A stretch of DNA of 38,413 nt from a virus: positions 1 through 38,413 of IMG/VR virus record IMGVR_UViG_3300044712_000401. One strand, 5' to 3'. The notes under the pieces are model-generated. The model saw nothing but the letters and a program-made list of their open reading frames with translations. It ran no database searches and had not been told where the DNA came from. Below are positions 24,627-31,942 of the stretch, one piece after another (positions within the stretch are counted from its first letter, which is position 1; each line of letters starts with the position of its first letter). The position numbers and the translations under genes were made by a program.

Positions 24627-24857
24627 TCAAATTCTCGGTGGCCAGTTCCAGTGTCCGCCCTTTGGCTCTTCGGAATATGGCGTATCATTGAAATAGAGCC
24701 CATTCGGATTCATGACGAACAACTGGCACCTGTCAGTTTCTTCATCAAGAATCTTAGTAATGATTGCTGGACTCGGCTCAGGCTTGTGCTCACCACCAGG
24801 TGTGCCGTATTTCTGATAGTGAACAACTCGTCCGATAGATGGCTTTTGTTTACTCAT
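24627..24857 (-). CDS. Small phage protein of the GRxVHY...HWNWP type
   Basis: A 76-residue protein. The start at 24857 has GGAGAG eight bases upstream and overlaps the end of the Tad2-like gene. The pattern PSIGRVVHYQKYG ... EHKPEPSPAIITKI ... LFVMN ... GGHWNWPP is a recurrent small beta protein of phages, function unknown. It is coupled to the anti-defence candidate, so a related role is worth considering. Confidence 0.6.
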   Translation of the reverse strand: MSKQKPSIGRVVHYQKYGTPGGEHKPEPSPAIITKILDEETDRCQLFVMNPNGLYFNDTPYSEEPKGGHWNWPPRI

Positions 24858-25119
24858 GTTCAACTCTCCAGTCATTTCCAAGAAGATCACCATGCGAGGC
24901 TACCCATGGGACTAATTCATTATTTGCAGTCTTAATGTAAACGTATGGGCGCTGCATCTTTGAGAACGTATCGGGATGCTGAAGCTTCAGCCACATCCCC
25001 TTTCCATTCCAACCTTCTCGAGAAACCTTTCTCCCTCGCTTAAGATGATAAAGAGCAAAACCGAAGTCTCTTTGCGGCTCGACCGCTTGCTCACAGTAGG
25101 TATCTTTTTTCTCGTCCAT
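24850..25119 (-). CDS. DUF2829 protein, candidate anti-Thoeris Tad2
   Basis: An 89-residue protein. The family signature is complete: FGFALYHLKRGRKVSREGWN, GKGMWLKLQ, YVYIKTANNELVPWVASHGD, then LLGNDWRV. DUF2829 is the family of Tad2, a phage protein that binds and hides the cyclic ADP-ribose-like signal made by Thoeris, so the effector is not triggered. Length and motif order match. AAAGGAGG precedes the ATG. It lies in an operon of small accessory genes, as expected for anti-defence genes. Family membership is fairly sure; activity against Thoeris is inferred from the family. Confidence 0.8.
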   Translation of the reverse strand: MDEKKDTYCEQAVEPQRDFGFALYHLKRGRKVSREGWNGKGMWLKLQHPDTFSKMQRPYVYIKTANNELVPWVASHGDLLGNDWRVEHE

Positions 25120-25182
25120 GTATTGCCTCCTTTGGCATTTGTGATTTTAAATTCTCTCGTCCGGCGCTCGGATGTGGATTGG

Positions 25183-25512
25183 TCATGCGGCCTCCGCTCC
25201 AAGCACACGCTCGACATCTTGAACAGACCTAGCTACAATTGCGATACCGCCGTTGTCTGCAATGGTTTGGAGGAACTCTCTTTGATGACCAGACAACCGT
25301 CCTTTTTCTGATTTCACTTCAATGCACAAGATCCGACCGTCATGCATGACACCCAATATGTCGCTCACACCGTTGATATGATAGCGATTGAACGACTTTC
25401 GAAAGATTCCTTTCTTCGCGTCATAGAGGCCGACGGAATGGTTCTGCCACGCAAAGATTCGCTTGCATCTCAGCCACGCTAGGATCTGATTTTCGATTTG
25501 CTTTTCTTTCAC
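25183..25512 (-). CDS. VRR-NUC domain nuclease
   Basis: A 109-residue protein: EKQIENQILAWLRCKRIFAW (helix with Glu), then HINGVSDILGVMHDGRILCI and EVKSEKGRLSGHQREFLQTI. The Asp of SDIL and the E-x-K of EVK are the catalytic metal ligands of the PD-(D/E)XK-type VRR-NUC family. Stand-alone phage members act on branched DNA or flaps. It lies in the replication/recombination part of the early operon, suggesting a resolvase or replication-repair role. Confidence 0.85.
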   Translation of the reverse strand: MKEKQIENQILAWLRCKRIFAWQNHSVGLYDAKKGIFRKSFNRYHINGVSDILGVMHDGRILCIEVKSEKGRLSGHQREFLQTIADNGGIAIVARSVQDVERVLGAEAA

Positions 25513-25536
25513 ACGACCCTCTTTTATGCTTTGCAG

Positions 25537-25794
25537 TTAACTTGCTTTGCCGTTCAGAAGTTCAGGCACTTCGGCCTTCATTCGCTCAGCCCGTGCTTTC
25601 CTCTCGCTCTCGCGTTCAATTTCGAGCATCCTTCTTGCCGAGTGCCTGACCGGTGGTGCGCGCAACTTTGTGTAGTAAGAAAGCTGAGCATACAGATCCG
25701 CTCGCTCAATCTTTAGTTCTGCAATCTCGATGTCTTTTGCGAACATTGCGTCTCTAAGAGATTTTGAGATTTGATTGTCGAGTGAGTCGGTCAC
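25537..25794 (-). CDS. Small coiled-coil protein
   Basis: An 85-residue charged helical protein (FAKDIEIAELKIERADLYAQ, then ARRMLEIERESERKARAERM). Its start overlaps the stop of the methylase gene (ATGA). Unknown function. Confidence 0.55.
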   Translation of the reverse strand: MTDSLDNQISKSLRDAMFAKDIEIAELKIERADLYAQLSYYTKLRAPPVRHSARRMLEIERESERKARAERMKAEVPELLNGKAS

Positions 25795-26795
25795 GCGCCA
25801 AGCTCCAGCTGAATTTCGGATGGGTTGCCTAAATGAATCATCCGCGCGGCCGCATTCGCGTATACGCGCTCAGTAAACACCTTGCGCTTTTGTGACTTCA
25901 TGTTTGATGCTAGCTTTTGGATTTTCTGCTTTTCAAAGACAACGCTAAATCGTTCGTCTCTTATCTCAAACTCGGATATAAACACCGGAGTTTTGTGATT
26001 CGCAGCCCAATCGAAGAACTTCGCATAATCAAACTCGCGCAGGTATTTTTCTGTTCCTTGATATGGGATGTCGCAATAGATGATGCTATTTGGCTCTATC
26101 CTTGCCTGCTCATAGCTCAGCGACGAGATTGTTAGCCGTTCGAGCTGTTGGAACCGTTCGAGCTGTTCGAGCTGTTGGAGCCGTTCGAGCTGTTCGAGCT
26201 GTTGGAGCCGTTCGAGCCGTTCGAGCTGTTCGAGCCGTTCGAGCTGTTGGAGCTGTTGGAGCTGTTGGAGATCGCCTCGCTCGCCAAGCTTCTCTCGTGC
26301 CTTGGATCGAACAAAAAGACGGCGCGCTTTAATATCTGACAAATTATCCGGCCACGAATCATGGTCGAGAAGCCGAGCCGCCATGTCGTCAAAAATGCCA
26401 AAGACAACGGCGTTATGAAGGCTTCGCTTTTTATCTTCGATCTCTTTTCCAAAAAGGTAATCGCGCTGATTATTCCCGAAGCTCCAAATCGTCCTGGTGT
26501 ATGCGCATGAGTCTTTGTTCTTAAAAAAGCCCTCTCGAGATACCCACTCTGGTTTAAATCTTGAGTAGTTAAACCAACCGCGTGTCGCCTTTCGAATTAG
26601 CGCAGCAATGTCGGACTCAATTTCGTTGTAATGAACGCGACTCCATTTGTGCTGGAACTTCTCCAAGGCACAGTGGCTCACACAACCGCCTCCGCCAAAC
26701 AGGTCATAAAAGTTTTCAGCCGATGGAAGCTCTTCGAGTATAGCCTCAACAATGCTCGACTTTGAGCCCATGTATGGCATTCCGTATTTTCCCAT
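25791..26795 (-). CDS. D12-class DNA adenine-N6 methylase with Leu/Gln/Glu repeat insert
   Basis: A 334-residue enzyme that methylates adenine in DNA with S-adenosylmethionine. It has the YMGSKSSIV start (cofactor motif X), DLFGGGGCVSH (motif I) and IIYCDIPYQGT (motif IV, where the family usually has DPPY; here Ile replaces the first Pro). Residues about 180-222 are an uninterrupted row of LQQ/LER/LEQ triplets encoded by 9-bp repeats, inserted between the target-recognition part and motif IV. Probable roles are protection from restriction or control of phage DNA. Overlap with its neighbours suggests a single operon. Recognition sequence unknown. Confidence 0.85.
   Translation of the reverse strand: MGKYGMPYMGSKSSIVEAILEELPSAENFYDLFGGGGCVSHCALEKFQHKWSRVHYNEIESDIAALIRKATRGWFNYSRFKPEWVSREGFFKNKDSCAYTRTIWSFGNNQRDYLFGKEIEDKKRSLHNAVVFGIFDDMAARLLDHDSWPDNLSDIKARRLFVRSKAREKLGERGDLQQLQQLQQLERLEQLERLERLQQLEQLERLQQLEQLERFQQLERLTISSLSYEQARIEPNSIIYCDIPYQGTEKYLREFDYAKFFDWAANHKTPVFISEFEIRDERFSVVFEKQKIQKLASNMKSQKRKVFTERVYANAAARMIHLGNPSEIQLELGA
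26139..26270. repeat. 9-bp tandem repeat inside the methylase gene
   Basis: About 14.7 units of TTSGAGCYG (TTCGAGCTG, TTGGAGCCG and relatives). The unit is three codons, so changes in copy number alter protein length without frameshift. Confidence 0.85.
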
Positions 26796-27044
26796 CTACG
26801 CGCCCCTCCCCGCTGGTAAAACCATTCTCTCAGCCCCTGTCGCACGCGATTTCCAATAGTCACGTTCATTCATGAGCTCTTGGTTTCTCACTAGCACGCG
26901 CTCAAGTTCGGCCTTTGTCGCAGCCAACTTTTTTTCGAGTCTGATATTGAGTTTTAAAAAGTGCAAAGCGCTGCCGTCGGCTTCCACGGGGTTGTACACA
27001 TGGCCAGATGTGGATAAGTGCTTTTCGTTCATGTTGTGGTTCAT
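26796..27044 (-). CDS. Small coiled-coil protein
   Basis: An 82-residue protein with AAAGGG before its ATG. Residues about 25-65 are a coiled coil (LKLNIRLEKKLAATKAELER, RNQELMNERDYWKSR). It ends one base before the methylase start. Function unknown; it resembles small phage proteins near replication genes. Confidence 0.55.
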   Translation of the reverse strand: MNHNMNEKHLSTSGHVYNPVEADGSALHFLKLNIRLEKKLAATKAELERVLVRNQELMNERDYWKSRATGAERMVLPAGRGA

Positions 27045-27072
27045 AGCTCATGCCCTTTATGGATTTGCGAAA

Positions 27073-27411
27073 TTAGGCGTCGACACCAGTCGACTGCTCT
27101 CGTGACCGAATAATTCCAGCCACAGCCTCATAGCTGAGCGATTGGTTCCCTCCTGGGCCATCAACAAACTCAGCCCAGTGCCTATCGAGAGCTGACTCAA
27201 TTCTCTTCTTGGCTACGCGATCCTCGAAAGAATCGGCTTCAGGAAATATAGCCATCTCCCAAGTCGTTCCGCGAATGATCTCGCGACAAACCCGCAGCAA
27301 ATCCCGACCTTCTTTGAGTTGAAGCATCGCTGGTTTATCTCTCAACATTTGAATCGCCGTGGCTGCGCCAACTTCATTTCGGACGTGTGGCCCACTCTGG
27401 GTAAAGATCAT
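27073..27411 (-). CDS. Hypothetical protein after the helicase gene
   Basis: A 112-residue protein when started at ATG 27411, with GAAGAG upstream and a 38-nt overlap with the helicase gene. Starts at 27477 or 27498 would overlap by more than 100 nt. Mostly helical (GAATAIQMLRDKPAMLQLKE, RDLLRVCREIIRG), ending near a SYEAVAGIIRSRE helix. No family is recognised; position suggests a helicase partner or replication accessory. Confidence 0.5.
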   Translation of the reverse strand: MIFTQSGPHVRNEVGAATAIQMLRDKPAMLQLKEGRDLLRVCREIIRGTTWEMAIFPEADSFEDRVAKKRIESALDRHWAEFVDGPGGNQSLSYEAVAGIIRSREQSTGVDA

Positions 27412-28345
27412 GAGCAAACTCTTCAAAACCAGTTTTCTTGGTGAGTCCGGCTCGTCCAACTTTGTAAGTGGTTTCATATTGGTTCCTCTTAGGATCAAAC
27501 ATCACGCGGCCAATGAATCTGGTTACGCCGCCGTTCATTCTGTTTTTTGGAATTCGAAAAAATGTTTCAAAACACCCATCGGCAGTACGTCCGCCTGGCG
27601 CGATGGTGATTACCTTTGTGGCGATTTTTGTTAGGTCCGATGAGCCATGAAACTCATCAATACCCGGAACAAGCTCTTCGTTCTGCTTGTCGCGCTTGCG
27701 AAGATGAGCAACGAGAATGATCGGCTTACCCTCTTCGAGAGCGAGGGAGCGGACCGTTTTGGCGATTTCACGCATCGCACGGTTTTCGTTGTCATCGTCA
27801 AAATCAAAGTAGTGCACATGGTCAATAATGAAGAGATCTGACTCCGACGCATTTGCTACGACGTTCTCAATCAGATTCGCGACCGTGAACCTATCTTGCT
27901 TGTAGAACAGGAATAGATCTTTGTAGTGCTTTTCAAGCTGCTCAGCCGCAAACAACTCGAACTCCATGAGCTCGTCAATGAAGTCACCCAATACCCAGCG
28001 ATCATAAGTCGGCACCCGCGATGCAGCAGGATGCCCGCGTTTTCGCGCCTCGTAATATGCGTTGGCAAAGATCTGATACTTAATCCGACGCTCGATCTCG
28101 AACTCTTCGGCCTCAAGCGCCATGAAGTGAACACGTTTTCCTTCACGCATGTTGGCAAGTGCGATGTTGCAACAAAGCTGAGTCTTGCCAACCCCGGAAG
28201 GCGCTCCAATGAGCACGAGATCGCTGGGAGACACCCCCAGTAGGGCATCATCAAGGAACTGAATTCCGAAGCGCCTAAGACCCTTCCGTGCGTTTCTACG
28301 GGCATCTATTTCGACGTGTGCGGATTGCGATGCTGAACGAAACAT
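27374..28345 (-). CDS. DnaB-type replicative helicase (RecA-fold core only)
   Basis: A 323-residue protein. Walker A is GAPSGVGKT (residues about 47-55), Walker B LFIIDHVHYF, followed by ILVAHLRKRDKQ (motif H4 region) and EFHGSSDLTKIATKVITI. The order and spacing fit the C-terminal motor domain of DnaB/gp4-type helicases, but the primase-binding N-terminal domain is missing. It lies directly after the replication protein, the usual initiator-helicase pair of lambda-like phages. Confidence 0.82.
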   Translation of the reverse strand: MFRSASQSAHVEIDARRNARKGLRRFGIQFLDDALLGVSPSDLVLIGAPSGVGKTQLCCNIALANMREGKRVHFMALEAEEFEIERRIKYQIFANAYYEARKRGHPAASRVPTYDRWVLGDFIDELMEFELFAAEQLEKHYKDLFLFYKQDRFTVANLIENVVANASESDLFIIDHVHYFDFDDDNENRAMREIAKTVRSLALEEGKPIILVAHLRKRDKQNEELVPGIDEFHGSSDLTKIATKVITIAPGGRTADGCFETFFRIPKNRMNGGVTRFIGRVMFDPKRNQYETTYKVGRAGLTKKTGFEEFAHDLYPEWATRPK

Positions 28346-28348
28346 AGC

Positions 28349-29401
28349 TCATCGCTCCACGATGTCTGAATTGGCGACTGACTTAAGCGGTTGCCTATCG
28401 CGCCAGTCAGTCCACTCATCGAGAAAGTTTGGGAATGTGAGAATGTATTTTAGTTCTCGCTCTTCGTTTCGACACTGTGTCGCGTAATTGCGGATGGCCC
28501 GCTCCCATTCGTCGCGATCAGACTGCGACTGGATGCGTTCAGCCATGATCTGGATGGCTTGAGCTTTCTTTTCTTGGCGAGGATACAGATCGAACAGTGA
28601 TTGAAGATCGTACTTGTAAACGGAGTCGAATTTTTGAACGGAACTTTTTTGGAATTTCTTTGTATCCGTGTTCTTGTCTTGATCCTTGTCTTTGTCTTTA
28701 TCTTTATCTTTAGCCCCGGATAAGTCCTTAATCACAGTGTTTAAGGGCTTAATAGCCCCTATTAGCGACAACTTATCTAAGAGTCTGATGCTCAATCGAT
28801 CGCGCAAACCGTGATGCTCAATAAACTCATTCGCATCAATGTCGCTTTTTCTTGAGTTACACGACAGGCATGCAGTAGTGAGGTTGACGTCTGAGTTGTC
28901 TCCTCCCTTTGTTCTCGGAACGATATGATCCACCGTGAGCGTTTGTTCGTTCCCGCCAATGCCACAGTACGTGCATACAAAGAAATCATCGGTCATAACT
29001 TGGCGCTTCTTCTTTGCCGACAGGCGGGCCAAAACGGCGCCGGGATCATTACTTAGACCGGATTCGTGGGCTATATCGACGCCAGCTTTTGCGAGTCTTG
29101 AAATCACCGAGCGGTGAACTGCATTGCCATCCCGTAATTCGCCATACTGAAACTCGATAAATGATCGAATGAACACCTTATCGTGATCAACGAGTTCGAT
29201 CTTTTCACCAAACCAGCGTTTAAGGTCGGACAGCGAAACATCAAGATTGAGTTGGAAACTCATCAGGCTCAAGTCAGCGATCCACACCCCAGCGTGGTCG
29301 CACTCATCTAAAAGGTAAATCCATGCAAGCTTGGCCTCAGACGGCAGCTTACGAAACCAAGGCCGCTTCCATTTATCGGTGTCTGTGAATCTCTTTGCCA
29401 T
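28349..29401 (-). CDS. Replication initiation protein with an internal HNH endonuclease domain
   Basis: A 350-residue protein; ATG 29401 is chosen because GGAGGGG lies just upstream, whereas the longer frame begins inside an att-arm repeat. Residues 1-110 resemble phage replisome-organiser N-termini (KWKRPWFRKLPSEAKLAWIY, LDECDHAGVW). Residues about 142-205 are a full HNH domain: CTYCG, LTVDHIVPRTKGGDNSDVN, LTTACLSCNSRKSD. A KDKDKDKDQDK linker follows, then a C-terminal module (LFDLYPRQEKKAQAIQIMAE, ILTFPNFLDEW) typical of phage replication proteins. The HNH domain may nick the origin or be a captured homing nuclease. Confidence 0.75.
   Translation of the reverse strand: MAKRFTDTDKWKRPWFRKLPSEAKLAWIYLLDECDHAGVWIADLSLMSFQLNLDVSLSDLKRWFGEKIELVDHDKVFIRSFIEFQYGELRDGNAVHRSVISRLAKAGVDIAHESGLSNDPGAVLARLSAKKKRQVMTDDFFVCTYCGIGGNEQTLTVDHIVPRTKGGDNSDVNLTTACLSCNSRKSDIDANEFIEHHGLRDRLSIRLLDKLSLIGAIKPLNTVIKDLSGAKDKDKDKDKDQDKNTDTKKFQKSSVQKFDSVYKYDLQSLFDLYPRQEKKAQAIQIMAERIQSQSDRDEWERAIRNYATQCRNEERELKYILTFPNFLDEWTDWRDRQPLKSVANSDIVER
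28673..28711. repeat. Hexanucleotide repeat encoding the Lys-Asp linker
   Basis: Tandem TTTATC/TTTGTC/CTTGTC units (plus strand) encode Asp-Lys pairs in the replication protein linker. Copy-number change would stay in frame. Confidence 0.7.
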
Positions 29402-29447
29402 GTCCCCTCCGTGCGCTTCCCCTGCGCTGTATAACCAAAGTTGTTCG

Positions 29448-29462
29448 GAGGTATGGTCACAA
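29448..29462 (-). repeat. Inverted copy of the att arm-type motif
   Basis: Minus-strand TTGTGACCATACCTC resembles the plus-strand TAGTGACTATACCTC at 29729-29743 (13 of 15 bases). It is a candidate integrase or excisionase contact near attP. Confidence 0.4.
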
Positions 29463-29468
29463 GAATCG

Positions 29469-29487
29469 GTGTCCATTGGTGACTATA
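29469..29487 (+). repeat. Direct repeat left of attP (arm-type site candidate)
   Basis: GTGTCCATTGGTGACTATA; 18 of 19 bases match the copy at 29719-29737. The pair brackets the att core at about 120 and 60 bp, as integrase arm sites do. Confidence 0.5.
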
Positions 29488-29608
29488 GGCACCCAAGATT
29501 CATCGAAACTGACAAAACGTTTCAGAAACAGGCCAAAAGCCAAGCTCTTGAAAATACTAACGAAAGAGCATTATACTTGCGGCCATGGTTCAATTTTTGT
29601 CGCGCTAA

Positions 29609-29658
29609 TTGCCTTCACACGGTAGGGGTCCCAGGTTCAAGTCCTGGTGTCTGCACCA
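29609..29658 (+). other. attP core: 3' half of tRNA-Val(CAC)
   Basis: From the anticodon stem to CCA everything expected of a tRNA 3' half is present: stem TTGCC/GGTAG, loop TTCACAC with CAC anticodon, 5-nt variable loop GGGTC, T-arm CCAGG-TTCAAGT-CCTGG, acceptor strand TGTCTGC, then A and CCA. The matching 5' half is absent, so this is not a functional gene. It is the segment that restores the host tRNA on integration. It lies 67 bp from the end of the integrase gene, the classic arrangement for tyrosine-integrase phages. Confidence 0.88.
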
Positions 29659-29718
29659 TCTATATTCAAGCACTTAGCAGTTTCCCTGGACATAAAAGGT
29701 AGCCTCCAAAACTTCCCA

Positions 29719-29737
29719 GTGTCCATTAGTGACTATA
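29719..29737 (+). repeat. Direct repeat right of attP (arm-type site candidate)
   Basis: GTGTCCATTAGTGACTATA overlaps the last codons of the integrase gene. It pairs with the copy at 29469-29487. Confidence 0.5.
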
Positions 29738-30808
29738 CCTCGTCAGCTTTTGCGCCTGCTCTGTTGACTCCAGGGCATCGCGCAATTGCTGCACGTTCAA
29801 ATGCGTGTACATCGCTGTTACTCGTGAGTTCGCCGAATGCCCGACGATGCGCTTGATCTTTTCCTCAGCCAGATTCTGAGACTGCATCTCAGTCACTAGA
29901 CTGTGTCGAAGTCCATACGCCGTTAAGCCCACAAATCCCAATTTCTCACATGCTCGGTTTACGACCTCTGCGAGACGCCAATTATCAATCACTGTACGCC
30001 GTGAATTGATAAATACCGGCGCCGAATCGACTGCCATTCCCATAGGCGCTTGATCGCGCTTTGTGGAAAAGAAAATGGCCATTTCTTGCGTCATCGGAAC
30101 GACGCGAGCCTTTAGCCCGCCCTTGTTCTTTCTCGATTTCGCAATCACTACTCGTCGCTCAAAATCGACATCTCTCCAAGTCATGTTTCTAAGTTCAACG
30201 TTCCGAAACCCGCCGACTGCCATTGCAAAAATGAAGTCACCATAAAGCCTAGGAAGGACGTTGATTACGGCTTGCGTTTGCTCAACGGTCCACGGCTTAC
30301 GGAGATGTGGGTTTACCGGGAGATTCTCAAGATCGTCAGTCGGGCTCTTCGCGATTGAGCCCCACCGAACGAGTGTCGTGAAAAAATTCCGGTAGGTATT
30401 GAACTCTCGATTGACTGTACTTCCAGCGACCTTCGTTGCTCTCAACGCCTGAAATTGCTCCATGTGAAGTGGAGTAATCTCTTGCACAGAGTAAAGGCCG
30501 CACTCATCAAGGAGAAAGTCATAAAGCCGGTGGAAATAAATCCGATCCTGGTCTTTTGAAACCTTCCCCTCGCTTCTAAGCGTGCCGTATTTCTCAATCG
30601 CATCCTTTATCGACATGTCGTCAGGACTAGCTTCACGCTGGCCCGTTGCGAACTGCTGCAAAAGAAGCTTCTTGTGATCTTCGGCTTCGCGTTTTGTTGG
30701 GAACGACGGTCGGCACCGCCTACCCCATTGATCGTAATAATCAACTCGGTAGCGGATCTCGCCTTTGGCGTTCGTTATTTTTGAAATCGTGATCGATTTC
30801 ACGGCCAT
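29726..30808 (-). CDS. int: Site-specific tyrosine integrase
   Basis: A 360-residue tyrosine recombinase. The N-terminal arm-binding part (ITNAKGEIRYRVDYYDQWGR) is followed by a SAM-like core-binding domain and the catalytic domain: Arg in GGFRNVELRNMTWRDVD, a Lys region (RKNKGGLKARVVPM), LRHS, IVGHSANS and the nucleophile Tyr in AMYTHLN. The first His of the HxxRH box is Tyr here (AYGLRHS), a variant seen in active phage enzymes. It ends next to attP and overlaps the excisionase gene. Confidence 0.93.
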   Translation of the reverse strand: MAVKSITISKITNAKGEIRYRVDYYDQWGRRCRPSFPTKREAEDHKKLLLQQFATGQREASPDDMSIKDAIEKYGTLRSEGKVSKDQDRIYFHRLYDFLLDECGLYSVQEITPLHMEQFQALRATKVAGSTVNREFNTYRNFFTTLVRWGSIAKSPTDDLENLPVNPHLRKPWTVEQTQAVINVLPRLYGDFIFAMAVGGFRNVELRNMTWRDVDFERRVVIAKSRKNKGGLKARVVPMTQEMAIFFSTKRDQAPMGMAVDSAPVFINSRRTVIDNWRLAEVVNRACEKLGFVGLTAYGLRHSLVTEMQSQNLAEEKIKRIVGHSANSRVTAMYTHLNVQQLRDALESTEQAQKLTRYSH

Positions 30809-31065
30809 TCAAGTGGTTCCTTTCTATGGCCGCGCACTATGCTCTTCCGCTCGATTTTCAAAGAACTTGGCTTTTGTTTCGCCTGAGCGGTCGAAACTAA
30901 TTTCTCGAATTCGATAACGTCAACCTGGTATGGGATAACTGGCTCACCCATGATTGTTTTGATTGGCAATTTACCCTTGCGCGATAGGTCATAAACGCGC
31001 CACATCTTCAGGTTGTGACGTTTTGCCAGCTCCTCAAGACTCAACCAAATTTTCTCAGCGCCCAT
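30799..31065 (-). CDS. Excisionase-like winged-helix protein
   Basis: An 88-residue protein: IWLSLEELAKRHNLKMWRVY, DLSRKGKLPIKTIMGEPVIP, then DVIEFEKL. This helix-turn-helix plus wing order fits MerR/excisionase-type DNA-bending proteins. It overlaps the integrase start, as xis-int pairs do, and has a basic tail (KIERKSIVRGHRKE). It probably directs prophage excision. Confidence 0.75.
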   Translation of the reverse strand: MGAEKIWLSLEELAKRHNLKMWRVYDLSRKGKLPIKTIMGEPVIPYQVDVIEFEKLVSTAQAKQKPSSLKIERKSIVRGHRKEPLEWP

Positions 31066-31156
31066 AGTTCCCTCGAAAAAACGCCCGTCTTTCCAGGCTG
31101 TCAGCCCAACTGTGGTTTAACGTCGAACCATCTTGAGCATTCCCGACGTGAAGCGA

Positions 31157-31174
31157 GCCGGTCGCGACACCGGC
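31157..31174. promoter_or_regulatory. Inverted repeat upstream of the excisionase gene
   Basis: GCCGGT-CGCGAC-ACCGGC: 6-bp arms, with a central GTCGCGAC that is itself palindromic. It lies in the 128-nt gap before xis. About 60 nt closer to xis, a GCCTG/CGGGC stem followed by GTTTTTT could be a weak leftward terminator. Together they may control int/xis expression. Confidence 0.35.
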
Positions 31175-31193
31175 CAGGGTTTGCTTTGGGTCT

Positions 31194-31343
31194 TCACCCT
31201 TCGTTTGCTCTCGCCAAGTTAGCGAGAGTTTGCGAGCCATGCATAACCCAGCGTTCTTGCTCTCTTGCTTCGTGTCTCCAGTGGGCCGTCCCTATTTCAA
31301 TCGCGCCGCATTTGCGACACCGACGCACTCCACAGCTTCCCAC
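31194..31343 (-). CDS. Possible 49-aa zinc-knuckle protein (GTG start)
   Basis: A GTG-started frame of 49 codons. The N-terminus SCGVRRCRKCGAIEIG has three closely spaced Cys, then HWRHEAREQERWVMHG. The composition looks protein-like, but the ribosome site is weak and an alternative 61-codon frame (31055-31240) partly overlaps. Low confidence. Confidence 0.3.
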   Translation of the reverse strand: MGSCGVRRCRKCGAIEIGTAHWRHEAREQERWVMHGSQTLANLARANEG

Positions 31344-31418
31344 GTCGTCGCTTCAAGTGAACGCTTGCTTACCCTGACCCTCGTGCCAGACAGGTGTCGA
31401 CCAACCGACCACAAGCGC

Positions 31419-31652
31419 TCACTTCAAGGCGGCGTCCGCCAAATCATCACAGCCACCGCAAACATCTTTGAAGACAGTCATCACGCCACATATGCGACAA
31501 GGCCTGCGCTCAAGACTCTCCGCCCATGTCGGCTTTCTCTTTGCGCGCTCTTTCTCGAGAATGCGTTTGGCTTGCTGCCACGAAAGCCGTGGAACTACGA
31601 CGTTGTCGTTATCAACAGTCATGACTGATGAGAGATTTGGTGTGGTCATCAT
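31419..31652 (-). CDS. Small zinc-ribbon protein
   Basis: A 77-residue protein with a C-terminal zinc ribbon, CRICG ... VCGGC (two CxxC pairs about 13 residues apart), preceded by a basic helix (WQQAKRILEKERAKRK). ATGA overlap with the upstream gene. Probably nucleic-acid or protein binding; no named family. Confidence 0.6.
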   Translation of the reverse strand: MMTTPNLSSVMTVDNDNVVVPRLSWQQAKRILEKERAKRKPTWAESLERRPCRICGVMTVFKDVCGGCDDLADAALK

Positions 31653-31942
31653 GCTGACTCTGATTTATTCTTCTGCAGATCATTCTCGCGCTTGTTCTTT
31701 CCCATGACCGCGTCAATCTCTTTAAGAAGCTGCTCGATCGTATGGACTGAATCAGTGATGCGCGCGAACTCTCTAGCTAGCTCGACAATATGGCCATTGT
31801 TTATATCAAACGACTCTGGATTATACTTGTAGTGTTCGTTCGTCTTGCATGAAGAAAGACTGCTGTAAAGAGCCCAAAATATCGTCATCACTTCAGATGC
31901 GCTCATGTTAACGTCAATACGATCATATTTAAAATGCGCCAT
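31649..31942 (-). CDS. Small early protein
   Basis: A 97-residue helical protein started at the ATG that overlaps the previous stop (TGATG). It contains SASEVMTIFWALYSSLSS and a helix near VHTIEQLLKEIDAVMG. No recognised family; part of the coupled early chain. Confidence 0.55.
   Translation of the reverse strand: MAHFKYDRIDVNMSASEVMTIFWALYSSLSSCKTNEHYKYNPESFDINNGHIVELAREFARITDSVHTIEQLLKEIDAVMGKNKRENDLQKNKSESA

Noticed and set aside
26090-26452. Asn/Ser-repeat and Val/Arg-repeat frames over the methylase repeat
   Set aside because: Other-frame readings of the 9-bp repeat; the methylase frame carries the real motifs on both sides.
29581-29658. A complete tRNA-Val gene
   Set aside because: The acceptor 5' strand, D-arm and proper 5' half are absent; only the 3' half used as attP is present.
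31055-31240. 61-codon leftward frame before xis
   Set aside because: No ribosome site, overlaps both xis and a better candidate frame, and covers the inverted repeat and stem with T-run.
31230-31628. 132-codon rightward frame opposite the zinc-ribbon gene
   Set aside because: Antisense to a coupled early gene, with no ribosome site or recognisable motif.
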